DNA of 5,233 bases from Bacilli bacterium (GTDB lineage: Bacteria; Bacillota_I; Bacilli_A; RF39; UBA660): positions 1 to 5,233 of the forward strand of contig JAILLM010000158.1 of the NCBI GenBank assembly GCA_024693165.1. The letters run 5' to 3'. The notes under the pieces are model-generated. The model had not been told where the DNA came from. It was given only the letters and a program-made list of their open reading frames with translations, and ran no database searches. This document shows, in pieces, positions 1 to 5,184 of this stretch; the first letter of the stretch is position 1, and every line of letters starts with the position of its first letter. Both the position numbers and the translations under genes were made by a program.

Positions 1-498
1 TGCAATTGGAACATATAATTCTAATGTTTCTTTTGATTTTTTAATTTGTTTATCAGGAGTTTGATATTCCATAGTTCTCATATTATGAAGTCTATCTGCA
101 AGTTTAATTATGAATATTCTTACATCTTTAGTAATACTATCTATAATCTTATGCATATTTTCTTCTTCTGGCGAACTAGAATCTTCATGTCTAATTTTAG
201 TTACACCATCTACAAGCTCTGCGATTGTTTCATTAAATTCTTCAGCAATAAGTTCTTTTGTTACTCCTTCACAATCTTCAATAGTATCATGTAAAAGTCC
301 AGCACAAATAGTCTCTGCATCAGCATGCATATCTGCAAGGATACAACCTACTGCAGTAGGATGAATAATATATTCTTCTCCACTTTTTCGAGTTTGACCT
401 TTATGATGATAACAAGCAAAAGAGTACGCTCTTAGAATAAGTCGTTTTTCTTCATTTGTATAATCATTAATTCTTGCAAGTAAATCAACTAAATTCAT
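1..498 (-). CDS. rel: RelA/SpoT-family (p)ppGpp hydrolase/synthetase, N-terminal HD domain (partial, cut by window edge)
   Basis: The 166 visible codons are the HD hydrolase domain of a long RelA/SpoT homologue, the cytosolic enzyme that makes and degrades the starvation alarmone (p)ppGpp. Seen directly: an AYSFA..HHKGQTRKSGEEYIIHP block (about residues 25-47), LLHDTIED (68-75), LVDGVTK (95-101) and IKLADRLHNMRT (131-142). The Mn-binding and catalytic residues known from the family align with H46, H70/D71, E74/D75, D135 and N139, so hydrolase activity is expected. The sequence ETLELYVPIA at the edge matches the start of the helical linker to the synthetase domain in long Rel proteins, which argues against a small hydrolase-only protein. 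The synthetase, TGS and ACT domains would lie outside the window. The ATG chosen has GGGGG four bases upstream; an ATG four bases earlier is out of frame and closes after five codons. The gene has its own promoter behind a terminator. The stretch before IKLADR (ENMHKIIDSITKDVRIF) diverges from the usual RKM..AM.KDIRV. Confidence 0.88.
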   Translation of the reverse strand, partial: MNLVDLLARINDYTNEEKRLILRAYSFACYHHKGQTRKSGEEYIIHPTAVGCILADMHADAETICAGLLHDTIEDCEGVTKELIAEEFNETIAELVDGVTKIRHEDSSSPEEENMHKIIDSITKDVRIFIIKLADRLHNMRTMEYQTPDKQIKKSKETLELYVPIA

Positions 499-502
499 AC
501 AT

Positions 503-507
503 CCCCC
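503..507 (-). promoter_or_regulatory. Ribosome binding site of rel, unusual G5 form
   Basis: On the minus strand GGGGG stands four bases before the rel ATG. It can pair with the CCUCC core of 16S rRNA with one central G-U wobble. It is closer to the start than usual, and it decides between two overlapping ATGs, since the upstream ATG gives only a five-codon frame. Confidence 0.5.
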
Positions 508-522
508 AAAAACTTTAAAACA

Positions 523-551
523 ATTATACATCAAAAAAATTAATATGTGAA
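523..551 (-). promoter_or_regulatory. Sigma-A-type promoter of rel
   Basis: On the minus strand TTCACA (one mismatch to TTGACA) is followed by a 17-base spacer and a perfect TATAAT. This predicts a start near base 516 and a leader of under 20 bases. The -35 box abuts the U-rich tail of the preceding terminator, so rel appears to be insulated from, and transcribed separately from, the lysS/dinD side. Confidence 0.7.
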
Positions 552-582
552 ATAAAAATAAAAAGCCACATAAAGTGACTTT
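551..582 (-). terminator. Intrinsic terminator after the DinD-like frame
   Basis: Minus-strand RNA AAAGUCAC-UUUAU-GUGGCUUU folds into an 8-bp stem with one U-G wobble and a five-base loop, followed by UUAUUUUUAUUUC. It lies 34 bases beyond the stop of the DinD-like frame and just before the rel promoter. The loop UUUAU is identical to that of the lysS terminator. Confidence 0.75.
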
Positions 583-616
583 AATTAAGAGGTATTATTC
601 TTATACTATTTTTATA

Positions 617-1288
617 TTACTTTATATATTTATCAAATTCTTTACTTTTTAAAATTTCTTTTAAACTCTTTTCAGGTGTAGGAAGCTCTTCTGGCATTGT
701 ACCACCTAAATCTTTTACAAGATTACGAATACTTTTACCTACTTTATAATGACAATCATTAGCATTCTCTTCACCCTTAATATTTTTATTTCTAAGAGTT
801 TCTTCAGTTTGGCTTATTCTAAATATATTCATAGATAACTCAGCTAAACCCATATTATCTAGAATCTCTTCTTTATATCTCAAACATTTTCTTTTAGCAA
901 TGTCATCAGCAGTTTCTCCATTATAAAGTCCTTTATAACCCGAATTATGAAACTTATCAAAATTCTTAACCCCAGACGTTTTGGCTTGTTGATTTAATCT
1001 ACTGTTACCCATTTTCGAAATTTTTCGTTGATAAAATCTTTTTTCATCTTCAGTTAACGAATTATAATCCATTTCTAGAATTTCCATTTTTCTAGTTTGA
1101 AAAGCAAAATACGTTTTACCCAATGAAACAACTCTTTTCTTTGCATCGCAATTTAACATAATTAAATAACAAGCATATCTAGATAATTTATAATCCATGA
1201 TTTTTCTGGTTGAGTTGGAACCAATATCAACCATTTTACCCACTTGGGTAAAATGGTCACAAAAAAGAAACCATAAAGGTTTCTTCAA
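617..1288 (-). CDS. N-terminally truncated DinD-family protein (probable gene remnant)
   Basis: From about residue 11 to the end the 223-residue frame reads as the C-terminal two thirds of a DinD (DNA damage-inducible protein D) family protein. Family-like blocks are DHFTQVGKMVDIGSNSTRK (11-29), DYKLSRYACYLI (32-43), TYFAFQTRKMEI (59-70), GLYNGETADDIAKRK (120-134), a helical ELSMNIFRISQTEE segment (150-163) and GGTMPEELPTPEKSLKEI near the end. Full-length members carry roughly 80-100 more residues with an antirepressor/BRO-like fold before DHF; these are absent. The only in-frame start covering the whole frame is TTG, and its first ten codons (MKKPLWFLFC) are merely a translation of the lysS terminator hairpin. 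A later start at Met19 (ATG at 1234) would begin inside the homology. No promoter or good ribosome binding site is visible. I infer a recent, still open, N-terminal truncation with loss of normal expression. DinD biochemistry in such hosts is poorly known; the E. coli protein is SOS-induced and affects RecA. Confidence 0.65.
   Translation of the reverse strand: MKKPLWFLFCDHFTQVGKMVDIGSNSTRKIMDYKLSRYACYLIMLNCDAKKRVVSLGKTYFAFQTRKMEILEMDYNSLTEDEKRFYQRKISKMGNSRLNQQAKTSGVKNFDKFHNSGYKGLYNGETADDIAKRKCLRYKEEILDNMGLAELSMNIFRISQTEETLRNKNIKGEENANDCHYKVGKSIRNLVKDLGGTMPEELPTPEKSLKEILKSKEFDKYIK
1230..1257. repeat. 28-bp palindrome (13-bp perfect arms) in the start of the DinD homology
   Basis: On the plus strand ACCATTTTACCCA, then CT, then TGGGTAAAATGGT: two perfect 13-base complementary arms around a two-base centre. 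It encodes DHFTQVGKMV of the truncated DinD frame and lies three bases beyond the U-tract of the lysS terminator. There is no U-tail after it on the minus strand, so it is not an obvious terminator. It could be an operator, a recombination scar or a chance result of coding HF and KM symmetrically. Confidence 0.85.
1260..1288 (-). terminator. Intrinsic terminator of lysS
   Basis: Minus-strand RNA AAGAAACC-UUUAU-GGUUUCUU is a perfect 8-bp stem, extendable by a G-U pair, with a UUUU tail before G. It begins three bases after the lysS stop codon. The TTG start of the DinD-like frame lies in its 5' flank, so that frame runs straight through the hairpin. Confidence 0.8.
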
Positions 1289-1291
1289 TAA

Positions 1292-2755
1292 TTAGTTATT
1301 ATTTTGTTTCATCATTGGGAATAAAACTACATCCCTAACTGAATCAGCATTATATAAAAGCATCATTAATCTATCAATACCAACACCTAATCCACTGATT
1401 GGTGGCATACCTTGTTCCATAGCTCTTAAATAATCTTCATCAAGATCCATAGTTTCATCATCACCTTGAGCTTTTTGTTTTAATTGTTCTTCAAAGTTTG
1501 CTCTTTGAATTTCTGGGTTTACTAACTCAGAGTAAGCATTACAAATTTCAGCACCTGCAATAATAACTTGGAATACATCTACAACTTTATCATTGTCATC
1601 ATTTCTTCTTGCAAGTGGTTTTAATACAGCTGGGTAATTCCACATAATTGTTGGTTCAAAAATGTTAGCTCTAACAAGTCTCTTATAAGCAAAGTCAATT
1701 AATTGAGCACATGAATTACATTCAGCTAAATCAGCTTGAGTAAATTTACCTGATTCAATAATCTTACTTCTTAATTCTTCTGGATCTTCAATTAAAAGGA
1801 AATCAAATCCTAAAGCTTCAGTTAAAGCTTCAACATAGTTAATTCTATCCCAATCTTTTCCTAAATCAATTGTCTTGTCTCCTACTGTAATTTCAGTTGT
1901 TCCTTTTAAGTACATAGCAGTCTTTCTCATGAAATCTTGGAAGAATGTAATATTATCTTCAAAGTTCCAGTAAGATGCATACCATTCGATTTGAGTAAAT
2001 TCTTGTAAATGTTGAGGATCCATTCCTTCATTTCTAAAACATTTAGCTACTTCATATACTCTTTCGAAACCAGCAGCATTACATTCCTTTAAATAACATT
2101 CTGGTGCAATTCTTAAATTACAATCAATATCTAATGCATTATGATGTGTAAAGAATGGTTTTGCACTAGCTCCAGATACAGCAGTTTGTACAATTGGAGT
2201 TTCAACTTCTAAGAATCCGTTTTCATTCATAAAGTTTCTTAAAAAGAAATAGAATTTAGATCTACCTAAGAATAAATCTCTTGAATCTTGATTCATAATT
2301 AAATCTACGTATCTTTCACGATATTTAGTTTCAATATCTTGAAGTCCATGGAACTTTTCAGGAAGTGGTCTTAATGCTTTACCTAAGAATGTTAATTCTT
2401 CTACTTCTAGTGATTTTTCACCAGTTTGAGTAGTAATAATTGTACCCTTAGCTCCAATAAAGTCTCCAGAATCAAAGATTTTCTTAAATTCTTCATATTT
2501 TTCAGAACCTAGCTTATCAGCTTCAATCTTTAATTGAATAGCATCTTCAATATTTCTAATTTTTACAAAAGATAGTTTACCCATCTTTCTCATGAAACCA
2601 ATTCTACCAGCAATAGCAACATTAGTAGTTCCGTCCTCTAAGTTTCTTGCTTCACTAATTGTATGAGTAGTAGCATATTTATCCGGATATGGTCTTTCTA
2701 CGCTTTTTAATTTTTCTCTTCTAACAATTTCTTGTTCAGTTAGTTTTCTTTCCAT
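1292..2755 (-). CDS. lysS: Lysyl-tRNA synthetase, class II
   Basis: Complete 487-residue enzyme that charges tRNA-Lys with lysine using ATP; cytosolic and normally a homodimer. Domains: an N-terminal OB-fold anticodon-binding domain at about 45-125 (VAIAGRIGFMRKMGKLSFVKIRN), then the class II catalytic core. Motif 1 is near 165-190 (FMNENGFLEVETPIV), motif 2 at 239-259 (CFRNEGMDPQHLQEFTQIEWY, with R241 and E243), and motif 3 at 455-462 (GLGVGIDR). AGAEICNAYSELVNP (400-414) is the lysine/ATP pocket block typical of LysRS. Length and domain order are normal. The motif 2 loop reads DPQHLQEFTQIEWYASYWNFED rather than the common ID.RHNPEFT.ME.Y, placing it in a divergent LysRS branch. The ATG is preceded by AAAGGAT at nine bases. 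It is transcribed from its own promoter through a lysine-specific T-box leader and ends in its own terminator, so it looks monocistronic. Codon use resembles its neighbours. Confidence 0.97.
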   Translation of the reverse strand: MERKLTEQEIVRREKLKSVERPYPDKYATTHTISEARNLEDGTTNVAIAGRIGFMRKMGKLSFVKIRNIEDAIQLKIEADKLGSEKYEEFKKIFDSGDFIGAKGTIITTQTGEKSLEVEELTFLGKALRPLPEKFHGLQDIETKYRERYVDLIMNQDSRDLFLGRSKFYFFLRNFMNENGFLEVETPIVQTAVSGASAKPFFTHHNALDIDCNLRIAPECYLKECNAAGFERVYEVAKCFRNEGMDPQHLQEFTQIEWYASYWNFEDNITFFQDFMRKTAMYLKGTTEITVGDKTIDLGKDWDRINYVEALTEALGFDFLLIEDPEELRSKIIESGKFTQADLAECNSCAQLIDFAYKRLVRANIFEPTIMWNYPAVLKPLARRNDDNDKVVDVFQVIIAGAEICNAYSELVNPEIQRANFEEQLKQKAQGDDETMDLDEDYLRAMEQGMPPISGLGVGIDRLMMLLYNADSVRDVVLFPMMKQNNN

Positions 2756-2764
2756 TTTTATTCA

Positions 2765-2770
2765 TCCTTT
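2765..2770 (-). promoter_or_regulatory. Ribosome binding site of lysS
   Basis: AAAGGAT on the minus strand ends nine bases before the lysS ATG. It lies just downstream of the U-tract of the T-box leader and makes only short pairings with the antiterminator arm (AGGA with UCCU). Translational sequestration is therefore not obvious. Confidence 0.7.
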
Positions 2771-2778
2771 CTTAAAAT

Positions 2779-2984
2779 AAAAAATGGAAACACGAAATAT
2801 AGGAACGAGTTTAACCCGTGGTACCATCCTATTTCATGTCTCCATGCACTTTCTGTATTATAATGCTTACCAGCAACAAGCTCCACTATCTTTTTTCATA
2901 AAAATATCTTTAAGGCATTCACAGCAACTAGCCTCTCTCTTTGAAAGATTTAGATTAACTACTCATAGTTTCTTCGCTTTTCAT
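2779..2984 (-). ncRNA. T-box riboswitch leader of lysS, specifier AAA (Lys)
   Basis: The leader senses uncharged tRNA-Lys. Seen on the minus strand: Stem I base ACUAU/AUAGU (2969-2965 with 2889-2885); an AGUA S-turn strand at 2963-2960 opposite GAA at 2897-2895; the specifier AAA at 2894-2892, followed by purines; an upper helix AUCUUU/AAAGAU; an AGAGAG bulge strand; and an AGGC/GCCU distal hairpin whose loop contains GUUGCUGUGAA, close to the family GUUGGUG.AA. The antiterminator is canonical: AUAGGA pairs with UCCUAU, a seven-base bulge UGGUACC (2826-2820) carries UGGU to pair with the tRNA ACCA end, and ACGGGU pairs with ACUCGU around UAA. A U6 run follows at 2784-2779. All elements agree with the lysS gene downstream. 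The terminator form is less clear (see findings). Confidence 0.93.
2784..2845 (-). terminator. Long hairpin with U6 tail in the T-box expression platform
   Basis: AUGGAGACAUGAAAUAGGA (2845-2827) pairs with the segment from UCCUAU (2804) to UUUCCAU (ending 2784). This gives about 16 continuous pairs, two of them G-U, then a two-base bulge, then the AGGA/UCCU part of the antiterminator. A U6 run follows immediately. A shorter competing hairpin, GG..AAAC.CG with CG.GUUUCC (2816-2806 with 2794-2786), is mutually exclusive with the upper antiterminator stem. Which one terminates cannot be settled by eye. Confidence 0.5.
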
Positions 2985-3017
2985 TGACTATTATACTGAA
3001 AAAATCCAAATAGTCAA
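2984..3017. repeat. 9-bp inverted repeat framing the lysS promoter
   Basis: TTGACTATT (3017-3009, containing the -35) and AATAGTCAA (2992-2984, overlapping the end of the -10) are perfect reverse complements separated by 16 bases. The centre-to-centre distance is about 25 bases, or two and a half helical turns. This could be an operator for a dimeric repressor or a coincidence. Confidence 0.6.
2990..3017 (-). promoter_or_regulatory. Sigma-A-type promoter of lysS
   Basis: TTGACT, a 16-base spacer and a perfect TATAAT on the minus strand place the start near base 2983, just before the T-box Stem I. The -35 starts only 30 bases after the stop codon of the upstream surface-protein gene. Confidence 0.8.
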
Positions 3018-3047
3018 GTTATATTAAATTAATTATAATTTAGTAAT

Positions 3048-4853
3048 TTATGCCTTCAAAGTGAAATAACCTCCATCTCCAGCATAAGCTTTATTTACTT
3101 TTATATAATTTGAATTATAGTTTGGTAATTTATAACACTCTTTAAACATATAATACGATTGTGTAACTTTTGAGGTATCAAAAACTTTAATTTCAATTTT
3201 AGATAATAAATTATCACCATCAAACATATATGACATATCTGTAACTTTTGAAGTATCAAAACTTGATAAATCTAAATAAGTTAATCCAAAACATTTTGAA
3301 AACATAGCAAACATATTTGTAACTTTTGAGGTATTAAAATGAGAAACATCTAATGATTTAACACACTTACAGTTAATAAACATCCATCCCATTGAAGTAA
3401 CATTCGAAGTATCAAAATGGGAAACATCAAGTTCTGTTATCTTACTACACGCATTAAACATACTTCTCATATTTTTTACTTTTGAGGTATTAAAATGAGA
3501 AACATCTAATGTTTTTAAATTTTCACAATAACTGAACATTCCTTGCATATCTTCTACATTTGAAGTATCAAATGTAGAAATATTTAATGTAATCATAAAC
3601 CTACAATTTGCAAACATAGATGACATACTCGTTACTCTTGATGTATCAAAATTAGATAAATCAAATCTATATAAACCTTCACATCCACAAAACATACCAG
3701 ACATATTTTCAACTTTAGATGTGTTAAAATTTTCTATATTAATTTTTAAATCATAACAATTATAAAACATATATGACATATTTGTAACATTTGAAGTATC
3801 AAATGAAGAAATGTCTAAATGTGAAAGATTCATACAATAGTAAAACAGTTCACCCATATTTGTTACTTTTGAGGTATTTAAAGATGACAAATCAAGATTA
3901 TCTATTAGCGCATAATAAAACATTCTATTCATATTTGTAAGTTTACTACTATCAACAAGCTTAAAGAATTCAGTTATATCCTCCCCAATATCATTTCCAA
4001 AATTACTAAACATATTAGAGGAATCACTATTTAAATAGATTTTTTTAGCTTCACTATAATAATATAGTATTCCATTATCATTCCACATATATACTGGCGT
4101 TTTTTGAGATTTTTCATCTGATTCAGAAATATTTATAATTTCAAAATCAGAAGTTAAGGATTCTGCTTTTTTAATACCTTTTATATTTTTACAGCTCCAA
4201 CCATTACATTCATTTTCACCCGCAAGTTCATGAATAATTTGATTAAACTTTGGTCCATTTATTAGCGTTGTTATTCCAAAGATCTTATTTGGATCACTTA
4301 CTACGTTTTGTGATTCACCATCATAGTTTTCATCTTCATCTAAAGATTTATAAACGCATACTCCACAACCATATTCACATAAAGTTGATACTTGCAATTC
4401 TTTGTTTCTAGATTGATCATATATTTCAAGAGATTCTTTTATACTTTTTCTTTCACCTTTGTAATTTATTCCATCAGTATAGTTATATGCTATTAACATA
4501 TAATCATTATTCCATAAAGTTATATAATATTTATCATCATCATTTTCTTGATTTATTAAAACATAGCCATTAAATGTTCCTACATTATCTAAATCAAGAT
4601 CAGTTTTTAAATTATATATAAAACACTCGCTCTCTAAATCTTCTTCATTTATTGTATCTTTTAATGCTTTTTGTCTTGCTACTGTCGATACTTTTTCTAC
4701 GTATGTTATAAATGTTTTATTTTTAACTAACTGCATTACACTAAGTACAGAAGGAATTGTTAGTACCATAAGAATTGATATTATTACTATAACTGCTAAT
4801 AATTCAGTAAGTGTAAATCCTTTACTATTTATTTTACTTAACATATTACGCAT
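3048..4853 (-). CDS. Prepilin-type signal fused to BspA-like (DUF285) 26-residue-repeat surface protein
   Basis: A 601-residue protein in three parts. (a) Residues 1-40 are a type IV prepilin signal: a short basic leader ending in KG, then FTLTELLAVIVIISILMV with the +5 Glu (E17) and a hydrophobic helix, so cleavage by prepilin peptidase after G12 is expected. (b) About 41-295 is a non-repetitive acidic region with six cysteines (C77, C159, C163, C166, C216, C221) that leads into the VYMWNDNGILYYYSEA block often seen before BspA-like repeats. (c) About 300-575 holds eleven repeats of the type F(N/D)TS.VTNM..MF..C..L..LD.S, followed by a short GDGGYFTL end module. There is no LPXTG sorting motif. 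Family knowledge and context suggest a cell-surface or pilus-tip adhesin exported by a Com/type IV pilus-like machine, but no such genes are in the window. I chose this ATG because GGTGG lies five bases upstream; an ATG four codons earlier (4865) has no ribosome binding site and its own codons contain that GGTGG. The upstream neighbour is a broken relative. Confidence 0.88.
   Translation of the reverse strand: MRNMLSKINSKGFTLTELLAVIVIISILMVLTIPSVLSVMQLVKNKTFITYVEKVSTVARQKALKDTINEEDLESECFIYNLKTDLDLDNVGTFNGYVLINQENDDDKYYITLWNNDYMLIAYNYTDGINYKGERKSIKESLEIYDQSRNKELQVSTLCEYGCGVCVYKSLDEDENYDGESQNVVSDPNKIFGITTLINGPKFNQIIHELAGENECNGWSCKNIKGIKKAESLTSDFEIINISESDEKSQKTPVYMWNDNGILYYYSEAKKIYLNSDSSNMFSNFGNDIGEDITEFFKLVDSSKLTNMNRMFYYALIDNLDLSSLNTSKVTNMGELFYYCMNLSHLDISSFDTSNVTNMSYMFYNCYDLKINIENFNTSKVENMSGMFCGCEGLYRFDLSNFDTSRVTSMSSMFANCRFMITLNISTFDTSNVEDMQGMFSYCENLKTLDVSHFNTSKVKNMRSMFNACSKITELDVSHFDTSNVTSMGWMFINCKCVKSLDVSHFNTSKVTNMFAMFSKCFGLTYLDLSSFDTSKVTDMSYMFDGDNLLSKIEIKVFDTSKVTQSYYMFKECYKLPNYNSNYIKVNKAYAGDGGYFTLKA
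3126..3959 (-). repeat. Eleven tandem 26-residue (78-bp) BspA/DUF285 repeats
   Basis: The repeat-defining K/N/R of TS.V recurs at spacings of 25, 26, 25 and then seven times 26 residues. The consensus is F(N/D)TS(K/N/R)V(T/E/K)(N/S/D)M..MF..C..L..LD(V/L/I)S. Nine of the eleven copies keep the Cys after MF; the first has Ala and the tenth has Asp. Three consecutive copies share LDVSHF(N/D)TS, the most similar block. Plus-strand DNA shows recurring GTAAC(T/A)TT(T/C)GA(G/A)GTAT(C/T)AAA. This matches the 26-residue bacterial surface-protein repeat known from Listeria, Mycoplasma and relatives. Confidence 0.9.
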
Positions 4854-4858
4854 ATAAA

Positions 4859-4863
4859 CCACC
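4859..4863 (-). promoter_or_regulatory. Ribosome binding site that decides the surface-protein start
   Basis: GGUGG stands five bases before the ATG at 4853. It falls within the first codons of the frame if the ATG at 4865 is used, which argues for the downstream start. Confidence 0.55.
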
Positions 4864-4890
4864 ATATATTTATTTTATAACTTTGTTTTT

Positions 4891-4899
4891 ATTATATCA
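4891..4899 (-). promoter_or_regulatory. Extended -10 promoter of the surface-protein gene
   Basis: TGATATAAT on the minus strand is a perfect extended -10 (TGnTATAAT). No good -35 is seen at 16-18 bases (about ATAACT), as is common for extended -10 promoters. Predicted start is near 4884, giving a leader of about 30 bases. The promoter lies between the pilin remnant and the intact gene. Confidence 0.6.
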
Positions 4900-4947
4900 A
4901 TAATGTTTAAATTAGTTATATCACTAAGAATGACTAAAATATAATCT

Positions 4948-5163
4948 TTATATGTACAAAAACTTACTTGTTTTTAAAATATAGCAACCATTTTCAATTT
5001 TTTTCCATCAAGTATATCCTTTAGCAATTTTTCCATTGCTAATGAACCTACTCTATCAACATAAGTTACAATAGATCGTCTTTTAGCAAAATAAACTGTA
5101 TTTAAAACTGCTGGGATAACTATTAACATGATAATTGCTAGTATTACTAGTACTTTTTTTCAT
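4948..5163 (-). pseudogene. Decayed prepilin-like paralogue, broken at two A7 runs
   Basis: An ATG with AAAGGA eight bases upstream begins MKK, but the next A run (seven A, 5160-5154) throws the frame; read straight, it stops after 26 codons. In the shifted frame the text is VLVILAIIMLIVIPAVLNTV, then YFAKRRSIVTYVDRV and GSLAMEKLLKDILDG. It aligns without gaps to the intact downstream pilin (IPSVLSVMQLVKNKTFITYVEKV...KALKD). That frame would stop at 4974, but one base added to a second seven-A run (5004-4998) returns to the original ATG frame and gives KKIENGCYILKT, which matches ECFIYNLKT of the intact protein with the same LKD-to-Cys spacing. It then stops at 4948. The canonical G-F-T-L-T-E cleavage motif is missing. 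I read it as a broken relative of the next gene; A-tract length variation or a sequencing indel are alternatives. Confidence 0.72.
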
Positions 5164-5171
5164 AAAATAAA

Positions 5172-5177
5172 TCCTTT
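5172..5177 (-). promoter_or_regulatory. Ribosome binding site of the broken pilin gene
   Basis: AAAGGA on the minus strand with an eight-base spacer to the ATG at 5163. This is a stronger site than that of the intact gene downstream, showing that the remnant retains a real start region. Confidence 0.6.
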
Positions 5178-5184
5178 ATGTACA

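Noticed and set aside
46..364. Two overlapping plus-strand open frames of 82 and 84 codons
   Set aside because: They are antisense to the well-conserved Rel HD domain, are low-complexity Ser/Ile/Phe-rich, and have no ribosome binding site.
2784..2987. Plus-strand open frame of 67 codons
   Set aside because: It is the complement of the lysS T-box leader, whose RNA structure fully explains the sequence.
2984..3017. Possible divergent plus-strand promoter, since TTGACT also occurs on the plus strand
   Set aside because: No -10 box lies at a usable distance and no plus-strand gene follows; the symmetry is better described as an inverted repeat.
3018..3047. AT-only hairpin TAAATT/AATTTA after the surface-protein gene
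   Set aside because: It has no GC pairs and no U-tract directly after it, so it is too weak to call a terminator.
3126..3959. Regular 78-bp periodicity that could suggest a CRISPR-like or satellite array
   Set aside because: The period is in frame with a 26-residue protein repeat, and units vary at codon level without constant repeats and unique spacers.
5139..5151. Short palindrome CTAGTATTACTAG in the broken pilin
   Set aside because: It is only 6-bp arms and arises from alternating GTA/CTA codons of the hydrophobic helix.
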